NCBI RefSeq assembly: GCF_042678185.1
Contig: NZ_JBHUDQ010000002.1
Length of the DNA stretch: 64,000 nt
Strand: one strand, 5' to 3'
From: Ramlibacter ginsenosidimutans
GTDB lineage: Bacteria; Pseudomonadota; Gammaproteobacteria; Burkholderiales; Burkholderiaceae_C
The notes beneath the pieces are model-generated. The model worked only from the letters and a program-made list of their open reading frames with translations. It made no database searches and had not been told where the DNA came from. Positions 8,670-15,800 of this stretch are shown in pieces. The position numbers and the translations under genes were made by a program. Position 1 is the first letter of the stretch, and the number at the start of each line of letters is the position of its first letter.

Positions 8670-8695
8670 AAACAGTATATACAGTAATACTGTTT
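8670..8695 (-). promoter_or_regulatory. palindromic operator/promoter of the Lys-rich RHH-like gene
   Basis: AAACAGTA (8670-8677) and TACTGTTT (8688-8695) form a perfect 8-bp inverted repeat with a 10-base spacer. The spacer contains another ACAGTA at 8681-8686, which makes a tighter palindrome with TACTGT at 8688-8693. Read on the minus strand it includes TATACT (8679-8674), a good -10 about 33 bases before the ATG. It is markedly AT-rich against its surroundings, as expected of a regulated promoter. Ribbon-helix-helix proteins bind such arrays of short half-sites. Confidence 0.7.
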
Positions 8696-8742
8696 CGCTC
8701 CCGCGCCGCTGGCGGCGCTCACCACCCCGCGGTGCGGCGCGC

Positions 8743-10227
8743 TCAGGCCAGCACGAAGGTCCAGGGCGTCTTCTGCCAGGCGGCGGTTTCCTCGCGCAGC
8801 AGGTGGGCCGATTGCGGCCAGGCCGCTGCCCAGGCGGCGGGGACTTCCAGGCGGAAGCTGGCGCCGCCGGTGGTCAGGCGCAGCCCGCGCAGGTCGGGGT
8901 CGCGGCGCGCATGGCACAGGAGCACGGCCAGCCGCAGGCACACCAGTTGCTGCACGAACATCGCGTCGGTGAAGTCGGCTTCCAGCTTGCGCAGCTTGCC
9001 GCGGTGTCCCAGCACCAGCAGGCCCAGGCGGTGCAGTTCATGTTGCGAGAAGCCGGACGCATCGGTGTTGTCCAGGATGTAGGCACCGTGCTTGTGATAG
9101 TCGCTGTGCGAGACCAGGCTGCCGATCTCGTGCAGGCGGGCGGCCCACTCCAGCTTGCGGAGATCGTGCTCCAGCTCCGCACGCGGCAGCTCGGGATGCA
9201 GCTGGGCGAGGAAATGGCACGCCACCTTGCGCACGCGCTCCGCCTGCGCCGGGTCGACCGCGAACTGGGCCGCCAGCCGCTGCACGGTGCGCGTGCGGAT
9301 ATCGGTCGCGGCATCGGCCCGGTCCAGCATGTCGTAGAGCACGCCGTGGCGCAACGCGCCCTGCGCGGCCTGCATGCGATCGATCTGCAGCAGCGAGAAG
9401 ACCGCGCGCAGCACGCTGACGCCGCCGCCGATCACGGGCCGGCGGTCTTCCTTGAGCGCGGGCAGGCGCACGCGCTCCGAGTTGCGGGCCTGCAGCAGCT
9501 GCTGCACCAGCCAGTCGAGACCTTCGCGGCTGACCTCGCCCGCGGGAGCGCCCGAGGCCGCCAGCACGTCCGCCACCGCACCGATGGTGCCGGACGAGCC
9601 GTAGGCCATGTCCCAGCTGCCGCGGGGATAGCTGCTCAGCGCTTCGTCGAGAACGGCCTGCGCGGCGATCTCCGCCCGCTCGAACGCCGCGGCCGTGAAG
9701 TTCCCCTCGGGGAAGTAGCGCATGGACCAGGCGACGCTGCCGACGCGGTAGCTCTCCATCACCTCGGGCTGCGTGTGCCGGCCCAGGATCAGCTCGGTGG
9801 AGCGGCCGCCGATGTCCACCACCAGCCGGCGCTCGTCTGAGTCCGGCAGCAGGTGCGCGACGCCCTGGTAGATCAGGCGCGCTTCCTCGCGGCCGGACAC
9901 CACGTCGATGGGAAAGCCCAGGATCTCGTGGGCGCGCGCGAGGAACACGTCGCGGTTGCGCGCTTCGCGCAGCGTCTGCGTGGCGACGGCGCGCACCTGG
10001 CGCTGCTGGAAGCCCGCCAGCCGCTCGGCGAAACGGGCGAGGCAGGCCCAGCCGCGCTCCATCGCGTCGCGCGTGAGGTTGCGCGCATCGTCCAGGCCAT
10101 TGCCCTGGCGCACGGTTTCCTTGAGGTACTCGACGCGCTGGATCTGGCCGTGGTCGAGACGGCCGATCTCCAGGCGATAGCTGTTGGAGCCGAGGTCGAC
10201 GGCGGCGAGCAGGGATCCGGTGGGCAT
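8743..10227 (-). CDS. ppx: exopolyphosphatase (Ppx/GppA family)
   Basis: Processively removes terminal phosphate from polyphosphate, or pppGpp in the GppA branch. The 494-aa product has the ASKHA-fold phosphate loop AAVDLGSNSYRLEI, the second loop VVDIGGRSTELI, GSSGTIGAVADVLA, and a helical HD-like C-terminal region (LHEIGSLVSHSDYHKHG). The frame continues upstream; the ATG at 10227 (MPTGSLLAAVDLG) fits family starts, with 10257 as an alternative. It is divergent from pstS, and the shared 215-base gap holds one clear and one weak Pho-box-like repeat. Position beside ppk1/ppk2 favours exopolyphosphatase over GppA. Confidence 0.93.
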   Translation of the reverse strand: MPTGSLLAAVDLGSNSYRLEIGRLDHGQIQRVEYLKETVRQGNGLDDARNLTRDAMERGWACLARFAERLAGFQQRQVRAVATQTLREARNRDVFLARAHEILGFPIDVVSGREEARLIYQGVAHLLPDSDERRLVVDIGGRSTELILGRHTQPEVMESYRVGSVAWSMRYFPEGNFTAAAFERAEIAAQAVLDEALSSYPRGSWDMAYGSSGTIGAVADVLAASGAPAGEVSREGLDWLVQQLLQARNSERVRLPALKEDRRPVIGGGVSVLRAVFSLLQIDRMQAAQGALRHGVLYDMLDRADAATDIRTRTVQRLAAQFAVDPAQAERVRKVACHFLAQLHPELPRAELEHDLRKLEWAARLHEIGSLVSHSDYHKHGAYILDNTDASGFSQHELHRLGLLVLGHRGKLRKLEADFTDAMFVQQLVCLRLAVLLCHARRDPDLRGLRLTTGGASFRLEVPAAWAAAWPQSAHLLREETAAWQKTPWTFVLA

Positions 10228-10295
10228 GCGAGGGCGAGGCGAGGCGGGGGCCAGCATAGCACCCGCGCCGCGCACGCGTGGCCCGGGAGGGCAAG

Positions 10296-10313
10296 GTGAC
10301 GCAAGCGTGACGC
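10296..10313 (-). promoter_or_regulatory. possible degenerate Pho box facing ppx
   Basis: On the plus strand GTGACGC-AAGC-GTGACGC is an exact 7-base direct repeat with the 11-base Pho period. On the minus strand it reads GCGTCAC-GCTT-GCGTCAC, sharing the GTCA core of each half-site with the PhoB consensus. It faces ppx, whose start lies 69 bases on, but no convincing -10 follows. Confidence 0.35.
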
Positions 10314-10372
10314 TTCCATGTCGGTTGCATGACGGGATGCCCGCGTTGCCTCGGCAGCGCAAGGACTTCCCC

Positions 10373-10406
10373 CTGTCATGGGGGTGTCACAAACGGCGCC
10401 TAAAGT
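10373..10406 (+). promoter_or_regulatory. Pho box and -10 of the pst-pho operon
   Basis: CTGTCAT-GGGG-GTGTCAC (10373-10390) is a near-consensus PhoB site with the exact 7+4+7 spacing. Ten bases after it comes TAAAGT (10401-10406) as the -10, the spacing known for E. coli PhoB promoters where the box replaces the -35. This gives a leader of about 30 bases before pstS, which has AGGTGA at a good distance from its ATG. Confidence 0.88.
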
Positions 10407-10442
10407 CCGCAGCGTCGATTGACCAACCCCGAGAGGTGAAGA

Positions 10443-11480
10443 ATGAACATCCGCATCCACGTGGCTTCCATGGCCCTCGCAGGCGTCGCATTTGCCGGCG
10501 CGGCGGCCGCGCAGGACGTGACGGGAGCCGGCTCCAGCTTCGTGGCGCCCGTGCTCGCCAAGTGGGCCGCCGACTACAACAAGCAGACCGGCGTCAAGAT
10601 CAACTACCAGTCCGTGGGCTCCGGCGCCGGCATCAAGCAGATCGATGCGAAGACGGTGGACTTCGGCGCGTCCGACATGCCGTTGAAGGACGAGGAGCTG
10701 GCCCAGAAGGGCCTCATCCAGTTCCCGGTCGTGATCGGCGGCGTGATCCCGGTGGTGAACATCAAGGGCGTGGCGCCCGGCCAGCTGCACCTGAACGGCC
10801 CGGTGCTGGCGGAGATCTACCTCGGCAAGATCACCAAGTGGAGCGACCCCGCCATCAAGGCGCTGAATCCCGGCGTGACCCTGCCCGATGCGCCGATCGC
10901 CAGCGTGCATCGCGCCGACGGCTCCGGCACCAGCTTCATCTTCACGAACTACCTGTCCAAGGTCAGCCCCGACTGGAAGGCCAAGGTCGGTGAAGGCACC
11001 AGCGTGAACTGGCCCTCCGGCACGGGCGGCAAGGGCAACGAGGGCGTCGCCGCCTTCGTGAGCCGGCTGCCGAACTCCATCGGCTATGTCGAGTACGCGT
11101 ACGTGAAGCAGAACAAGATGACGTACGCGCTGATGCAGAACGCCGCGGGCAAGATGGTGACGCCCGACGACACTGCGTTCAAGGCGGCTGCCACGAACGC
11201 CGACTGGAAGAAGAGCTTCTACCAGATCCTGACCAACCAGCCAGGCGACAAGTCGTGGCCGATCACCGGCACCACCTACGTGCTGATGCACAAGGCACAG
11301 GACAAGCCGGCGGTGGCCGCTGCCGCCCTCAAGTTCTTCGAGTGGGGCTTCAAGCAGGGCGACAAGATCGCCGAAGAGCTCGACTACGTGCCCATGCCCG
11401 ACACGGTGAAGGCGCAGATCGAGAAGCTGTGGGCCACCGAGATCAAGGACGCCTCGGGCAAGAACGTCGCGTTCAAGTAG
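10443..11480 (+). CDS. pstS: periplasmic phosphate-binding protein PstS
   Basis: High-affinity phosphate receptor of the Pst ABC importer. The 345-aa product has a Sec signal peptide cleaved after residue 23 (AGAAAA/Q). The mature protein has the phosphate-binding segments TGAGSSFVAPV, QSVGSGAGIKQ, DFGASDMPL and HRADGSGTSFIFTNYL, where Ser, Thr, Asp and Arg contact the anion. The ribosome-binding site is AGGTGA. It is the first gene of pstSCAB-phoUBR, led by a strong Pho box and followed by an internal terminator, which would give more PstS than membrane subunits. Confidence 0.98.
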   Translation: MNIRIHVASMALAGVAFAGAAAAQDVTGAGSSFVAPVLAKWAADYNKQTGVKINYQSVGSGAGIKQIDAKTVDFGASDMPLKDEELAQKGLIQFPVVIGGVIPVVNIKGVAPGQLHLNGPVLAEIYLGKITKWSDPAIKALNPGVTLPDAPIASVHRADGSGTSFIFTNYLSKVSPDWKAKVGEGTSVNWPSGTGGKGNEGVAAFVSRLPNSIGYVEYAYVKQNKMTYALMQNAAGKMVTPDDTAFKAAATNADWKKSFYQILTNQPGDKSWPITGTTYVLMHKAQDKPAVAAAALKFFEWGFKQGDKIAEELDYVPMPDTVKAQIEKLWATEIKDASGKNVAFK

Positions 11481-11500
11481 CGCGCGGGACGGTGATGGCT

Positions 11501-11533
11501 GCCGGGGCGCTCCGATGGGCGCTCCGGCCTTTT
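11501..11533 (+). terminator. attenuating terminator between pstS and pstC
   Basis: GCCGGGGCGC (11501-11510) pairs with GCGCTCCGGC (11519-11528) with one G-U pair and an 8-base loop, followed by TTTT. Partial termination here would raise PstS over the permease genes, as is common for binding proteins. Confidence 0.7.
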
Positions 11534-11623
11534 CCATGCAGCGAGAGACTTTCCTTGTCCTCTACACTCCCGGCCCATGAGGCTTCCCTCGACTACCGTG
11601 CGCGGCCCGCGCGGCGCGCGGAA

Positions 11624-12589
11624 ATGAGTTCGCCCCCTTCGACGGGCCGGGTCCGCACCGGCGCCGTCGTGGACCGTGTCTTCGCCTGGGCCGCGCGTGG
11701 CGCGGCGCTGCTGACGTTGTCGCTGTTGCTCGGGATCCTGGTGTCGCTCGCGATCGGCGCCTGGCCCGCGATCCAGAAGTACGGACTGGGCTTCTTCACG
11801 TCCACCGTGTGGGATCCGCCGAGCCTGGAGTTCGGCGGCCTCGTGATGATCTACGGGACGCTCGCGACGTCCTTCATCGCGCTCGTCATCGCGGTTCCGG
11901 TGAGCTTCGGCATCGCGTTGTTCCTCACCGAACTGTCGCCGGCGTGGCTCAAGCGGCCGCTCGGCACCGCCATCGAGCTGCTCGCCGCCGTCCCCTCCAT
12001 CGTCTACGGCATGTGGGGCCTGCTGGTGTTCAGCCCGCTGCTGGCGACCTACGTGCAGCAGCCGCTGCAGGCGTGGTTCGGCACGGTGCCGGTGCTCGGC
12101 GCGCTGTTCTCCGGTCCGCCGGTGGGCATGGGCATCCTCGCCGCGGGGATCATCCTCGCGATCATGATCATTCCCTTCATCGCCGCCGTGATGCGCGACG
12201 TGTTCGACGTCACGCCGCCGATGCTGAAGGAGTCTGCGTACGCGCTGGGCTCGACCACCTGGGAAGTCATGTTCCGGGTGGTGCTGCCCTACACCAAGGG
12301 CGGCGTGATCGGCGGGATCATGCTGGGCCTCGGGCGCGCGCTCGGCGAGACGATGGCCGTCACCTTCGTGATCGGCAACTTCAACCAGCTCGACTCGATC
12401 AGCCTGTTCGCCCCCGCCAACAGCATCACCTCCGCCCTGGCCAACGAGTTCGCGGAGGCCGCGAGCGGCATGCACCAGGCGGCGCTCATGTACCTCGGCC
12501 TGGTGCTGTTCTTCATCACCTTCGTCGTGCTGACCCTGTCCAAGCTGCTGCTGGCGCGCCTGCGCCGCAACGAAGGTGCGCGCGCATGA
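11624..12589 (+). CDS. pstC: phosphate ABC transporter permease PstC
   Basis: One of two inner-membrane subunits of the Pst importer. The 321-aa product begins with a short cytosolic stretch and has six predicted membrane segments, with the ABC-coupling EAA-type loop around ALGSTTWEVMFRVVLPYTKGGVIGGIMLGLGRALGET. The frame is open far upstream into pstS; the ATG at 11624 gives MSSPPSTGRVRTG just before the first membrane helix, with only a weak ribosome-binding site. It overlaps pstA by four bases (ATGA). Confidence 0.95.
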   Translation: MSSPPSTGRVRTGAVVDRVFAWAARGAALLTLSLLLGILVSLAIGAWPAIQKYGLGFFTSTVWDPPSLEFGGLVMIYGTLATSFIALVIAVPVSFGIALFLTELSPAWLKRPLGTAIELLAAVPSIVYGMWGLLVFSPLLATYVQQPLQAWFGTVPVLGALFSGPPVGMGILAAGIILAIMIIPFIAAVMRDVFDVTPPMLKESAYALGSTTWEVMFRVVLPYTKGGVIGGIMLGLGRALGETMAVTFVIGNFNQLDSISLFAPANSITSALANEFAEAASGMHQAALMYLGLVLFFITFVVLTLSKLLLARLRRNEGARA

Positions 12590-13485
12590 ACTCGCCCTCC
12601 ACGTCCACCGCCGACAAGCTGATCCGGGCCGCCGATTCGGCGCAGCAGCGCGAGCGCAAGTACCTGGCGCGCAAGCGCGTCAACCGCACCGCGCTGGCGC
12701 TGTCGCTGCTGGCCATGGCCTTCGGGGTGTTCTGGCTGGTCTGGATCCTCTGGTCGACGGTGCTCCTGGGCGTCGGCGGCCTGAACTGGGCCGCCCTGAG
12801 CCAGAGCACGCCGGCCCCGAATGACGCGGGCGGACTGCTCAACGCGCTATGGGGCTCCTTCCTCATGGTGGTGCTGGCCACCTTCGTCGGCACGCCGATC
12901 GGCATCCTGGCCGGCATCTACCTCGCGGAGTACGACCCCAACGGCTGGCTGGGCAGCGTCACGCGCTTCGTCAACGACATCCTGCTGTCCGCGCCTTCGA
13001 TCGTGATCGGCCTGTTCGTGTACGCGCTGGTGGTGGCGCACTACAAGCAGTTCTCCGGCTGGGCCGGCAGCGTGGCGCTGGCGCTGATCGTCATCCCGGT
13101 GGTGATCCGCACGACCGAGAACATGCTGCTGCTGGTGCCGCCCGCGCTGCGCGAGGCGGCCTATGCGCTGGGCGCGCCGAAGTGGAAGGTGATCGTCAAG
13201 ATCACGCTGCGCGCGGCCCGGGCCGGCGTGGTCACGGGCGTGCTGCTGGCCGTGGCGCGCATCTCCGGTGAAACGGCCCCGCTGCTGTTCACGGCGCTGA
13301 ACAACCAGTTCTTCAGTTCGGACCTTTCGCAGCCGATGGCGAGCCTGCCCGTCACGATCTTCAAGTTCGCCATGAGCCCGTACGAGAACTGGCAGCAACT
13401 CGCCTGGGCCGGCGTCTTCATCATCACCCTGGCCGTTCTCGGCCTGAACATCCTGGCGCGCGTGCTCACGCGCAACCGGACCTGA
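12586..13485 (+). CDS. pstA: phosphate ABC transporter permease PstA
   Basis: Partner of PstC in the membrane channel. The 299-aa product has a charged N-terminal tail (about 40 residues, QQRERKYLARKR), six membrane segments and the coupling loop ALGAPKWKVIVKITLRAARAGVVTG. The ATG overlaps the pstC stop. It is followed after four bases by pstB. Family length and motif placement are normal. Confidence 0.96.
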   Translation: MNSPSTSTADKLIRAADSAQQRERKYLARKRVNRTALALSLLAMAFGVFWLVWILWSTVLLGVGGLNWAALSQSTPAPNDAGGLLNALWGSFLMVVLATFVGTPIGILAGIYLAEYDPNGWLGSVTRFVNDILLSAPSIVIGLFVYALVVAHYKQFSGWAGSVALALIVIPVVIRTTENMLLLVPPALREAAYALGAPKWKVIVKITLRAARAGVVTGVLLAVARISGETAPLLFTALNNQFFSSDLSQPMASLPVTIFKFAMSPYENWQQLAWAGVFIITLAVLGLNILARVLTRNRT

Positions 13486-13489
13486 ATCC

Positions 13490-14272
13490 ATGGACGCCAC
13501 CCTCGCCCCCGAGCGCGTGCAGGCCAAGCTGGCCGTGCGCAACCTGAACTTCTTCTACGGCAAGTACCACGCGCTGAAGAACATCAACCTGGACATCGCC
13601 GAGAAGAAGGTCACCGCCTTCATCGGCCCGTCCGGCTGCGGCAAGTCCACGCTGCTGCGCACCTTCAACCGGATGTACGAGCTCTATCCCGACCAGCGCG
13701 CGGAAGGCGAGATCGTGCTGGACGGCGAGAACCTGCTGAAGTCGAAGAAGGACGTGGCGCTGCTGCGCGCCAAGGTCGGCATGGTCTTCCAGAAGCCGAC
13801 GCCGTTCCCGATGTCCATCTATGACAACATCGCCTTCGGCGTGCGCCTGTTCGAGAACCTCGGCGAGACCGACATGGACGAGCGGGTCGAATGGGCGCTG
13901 CGCAAGGCGGCGCTGTGGACCGAGGTGAAGGACAAGCTGAACCAGAGCGGCTCCGGCCTCTCCGGCGGCCAGCAGCAGCGCCTGTGCATCGCCCGCGGCA
14001 TCGCAATCAAGCCGGACGTGCTGCTGCTGGACGAACCGTGTTCGGCGCTGGACCCGATCTCCACCGGCAAGATCGAGGAGCTGATCGTGGAACTGAAGCA
14101 CGACTACACCGTCGTCATCGTGACGCACAACATGCAGCAGGCCGCGCGCGTGTCGGACTACACGGCCTACATGTACCTGGGCGACCTGGTGGAGGTGGGC
14201 GAGACCGAGCAGATCTTCTTCAAGCCCAAGCGCCAGGAGACCGAGGACTACATCACCGGCCGCTTCGGATAA
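13490..14272 (+). CDS. pstB: phosphate ABC transporter ATPase PstB
   Basis: ATPase that drives phosphate import and, with PhoU, relays phosphate status to PhoR. The 260-aa product shows Walker A GPSGCGKST, Q-loop FQKPTPFPMSIYDN, signature LSGGQQQRL, Walker B LLLDEPCSALDP and the switch histidine in VTHNMQQAAR. Its C-terminus KRQETEDYITGRFG is typical of PstB. Next to it is an unusual 91-base repeat-bearing gap before phoU. Confidence 0.98.
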   Translation: MDATLAPERVQAKLAVRNLNFFYGKYHALKNINLDIAEKKVTAFIGPSGCGKSTLLRTFNRMYELYPDQRAEGEIVLDGENLLKSKKDVALLRAKVGMVFQKPTPFPMSIYDNIAFGVRLFENLGETDMDERVEWALRKAALWTEVKDKLNQSGSGLSGGQQQRLCIARGIAIKPDVLLLDEPCSALDPISTGKIEELIVELKHDYTVVIVTHNMQQAARVSDYTAYMYLGDLVEVGETEQIFFKPKRQETEDYITGRFG

Positions 14273-14281
14273 GGAGAGAAC

Positions 14282-14362
14282 ATGAGCCCCCACGTTCACA
14301 TTCGTTCACTGCCCCCCGAGGGGGCGCAGGCCTCCCTTGGGGCGGCCCGGCGGGAGGCCTGA
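14282..14362 (+). CDS. 26-codon mini-ORF between pstB and phoU, read through a repeat
   Basis: ATG at 14282 follows a strong AAGGAG site (14271-14276) placed seven bases upstream, better than the site of phoU itself. The frame runs 26 codons to TGA at 14360-14362, one base before the phoU ATG. The predicted peptide (begins MSPHVHIRSL) is low-complexity and probably has no function. Its likely importance is that ribosomes translating it would open the hairpin that hides the phoU ribosome-binding site. The strong native-looking site suggests a repeat was inserted just after the original start region. Confidence 0.55.
   Translation: MSPHVHIRSLPPEGAQASLGAARREA
14311..14360 (+). repeat. hairpin-forming intergenic repeat, copy 1
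   Basis: Two hairpins: GCCCCC-CGA-GGGGGC (14311-14325), and a perfect 9-bp inverted repeat AGGCCTCCC (14328-14336) / GGGAGGCCT (14352-14360) with a 15-base loop. The 14-mer CCTTGGGGCGGCCC (14335-14348) recurs in reverse orientation at 29171-29184. The right arm contains GGAGG (14353-14357), the phoU ribosome-binding site. Similar CCCCCGAGGGGG sequences are, from memory, dispersed repeats in Comamonadaceae genomes. Confidence 0.7.
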
Positions 14363-14363
14363 C

Positions 14364-15071
14364 ATGGCAGACAAGCACCTCTCCACCCAGTTCGACAGCG
14401 AACTCAACACGCTGTCCTCGCACGTCATGGAGCTCGGCGGCCTGGTCGAGTCGCAGATCCGGCAGGCGATCTACGCGCTCGGCAACTTCAACGAGGAGGC
14501 CGCGCGCCAGGTGATCGACACCGAGACGCGCGTCAACCAGATGGAAGTGGAGATCGACCGCGACCTGTCGTCGGTGATCGCCCGGCGCCAGCCGACGGCG
14601 CGCGACCTGCGCCTGCTGATGGCGATCTCCAAGACCACGGCCAACCTCGAGCGCGTGGGCGACGAGGCCGAGCGCATCGCGCGCATGGTGCAGTCGATCA
14701 TGGCCAAGAGCAGCGGCGCGATGCGCACGCTGCCGGCGGGCGAACTGCGCATCGCGGCCGACCTGGCGTCGTCGCAGTTGCGCAAGGCGCTGGATGCCTT
14801 CGCGCGGCTGGACTGTGCCGCAGCCGTCGCGATCATGAAGGGCGACGACGTGCTGGACCAGGAGTTCAACGGCTTCGTGCGCAAGCTGATCACCTACATG
14901 ATGGAAGACCCTCGCACGATCTCCAGCAGCCTGGACCTGCTGTTCGTGGCCAAGGCGATCGAGCGCATCGGCGACCACGCGAAGAACATCGCCGAGTTCA
15001 TCATCTACGTGGTCAAGGGCGCCGACGTGCGCCACAGCTCGATCGAGCACATCGAATCCACCGTGAAGTAG
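14364..15071 (+). CDS. phoU: phosphate signalling protein PhoU
   Basis: Cytosolic metal-binding helical-bundle protein that couples the Pst transporter to PhoR and damps Pho signalling when phosphate is plentiful. The 235-aa product carries two PhoU repeats, each with an E/D-rich metal motif (EVEIDRDLSSVIARRQP and the later EFNGFVRKLITYMMEDP region). ATG at 14364 gives MADKHLSTQF, the family start; GGAGG six bases upstream lies in a repeat hairpin. The track of neighbours (pstB before, phoB after) is standard. Confidence 0.97.
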   Translation: MADKHLSTQFDSELNTLSSHVMELGGLVESQIRQAIYALGNFNEEAARQVIDTETRVNQMEVEIDRDLSSVIARRQPTARDLRLLMAISKTTANLERVGDEAERIARMVQSIMAKSSGAMRTLPAGELRIAADLASSQLRKALDAFARLDCAAAVAIMKGDDVLDQEFNGFVRKLITYMMEDPRTISSSLDLLFVAKAIERIGDHAKNIAEFIIYVVKGADVRHSSIEHIESTVK

Positions 15072-15079
15072 GCACGCGG

Positions 15080-15793
15080 ATGAAGCACCAGCCCCGGATC
15101 CTGATCGTCGAGGACGAACCCTCCATCGCGGAGCTGATCGCCGTGAACCTGCGGCACAACGGGCTGTCGCCGGTGTGGGCCGAGGACGGCGAGTCGGCGC
15201 AGCGGGAGATCGACGCCGTGCTGCCCGATGCGATCCTGCTGGACTGGATGCTGCCGGGCCAGAGCGGCGTCGCGCTGGCACGGCGCTGGCGCGCCGACGC
15301 TCGGACCAAGGCCGTCCCCATCCTCATGCTCACCGCGCGCGGCGACGAGGCCGACAAGGTGTCCGGGCTCGATGCGGGCGCCGACGACTACATCACCAAG
15401 CCTTTTTCCACCCAGGAGCTGCTCGCGCGCATCCGCGCCGTGCTGCGCCGGCGCGCGCCGGAGAAGGGCGACGAGACGGTGACCCTGGGCGGCATCGCGC
15501 TCGACGCCGCGGCGCACCGGGTCAGCTGGAACGGCCGGCCGGTGAAGGTCGGCCCCACCGAATTCAAGCTGCTGCATTTCCTCATGCAGCATCCCGAGCG
15601 CGTGCACAGCCGGCAGACGCTGCTGGACCGCGTGTGGGGCGACCACGTGTTCATCGAGGAGCGGACCGTGGACGTGCACGTGAAGCGCCTGCGCGAAGCG
15701 CTCGGCGCCGGCGGCGCGCTGGTGGAAACGGTGCGCGGCGCCGGCTACCGCATCACCGGCCAGCCGGTGCCCGGGTCGCGCGAGCCCGCCTGA
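15080..15793 (+). CDS. phoB: phosphate regulon response regulator PhoB
   Basis: OmpR-family regulator that binds Pho boxes when phosphorylated. The 237-aa product has a receiver domain with the acidic pair in VEDEP, the phospho-acceptor Asp55 in LLDWMLPG, and Lys in YITKPF. The C-terminal winged helix includes GPTEFKLLHFLMQHP and RTVDVHVKRLREAL. It probably recognises the boxes found before pstS and ppk1 in this same window. PhoR follows after seven bases. Confidence 0.97.
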   Translation: MKHQPRILIVEDEPSIAELIAVNLRHNGLSPVWAEDGESAQREIDAVLPDAILLDWMLPGQSGVALARRWRADARTKAVPILMLTARGDEADKVSGLDAGADDYITKPFSTQELLARIRAVLRRRAPEKGDETVTLGGIALDAAAHRVSWNGRPVKVGPTEFKLLHFLMQHPERVHSRQTLLDRVWGDHVFIEERTVDVHVKRLREALGAGGALVETVRGAGYRITGQPVPGSREPA

Positions 15794-15800
15794 GCCACCG

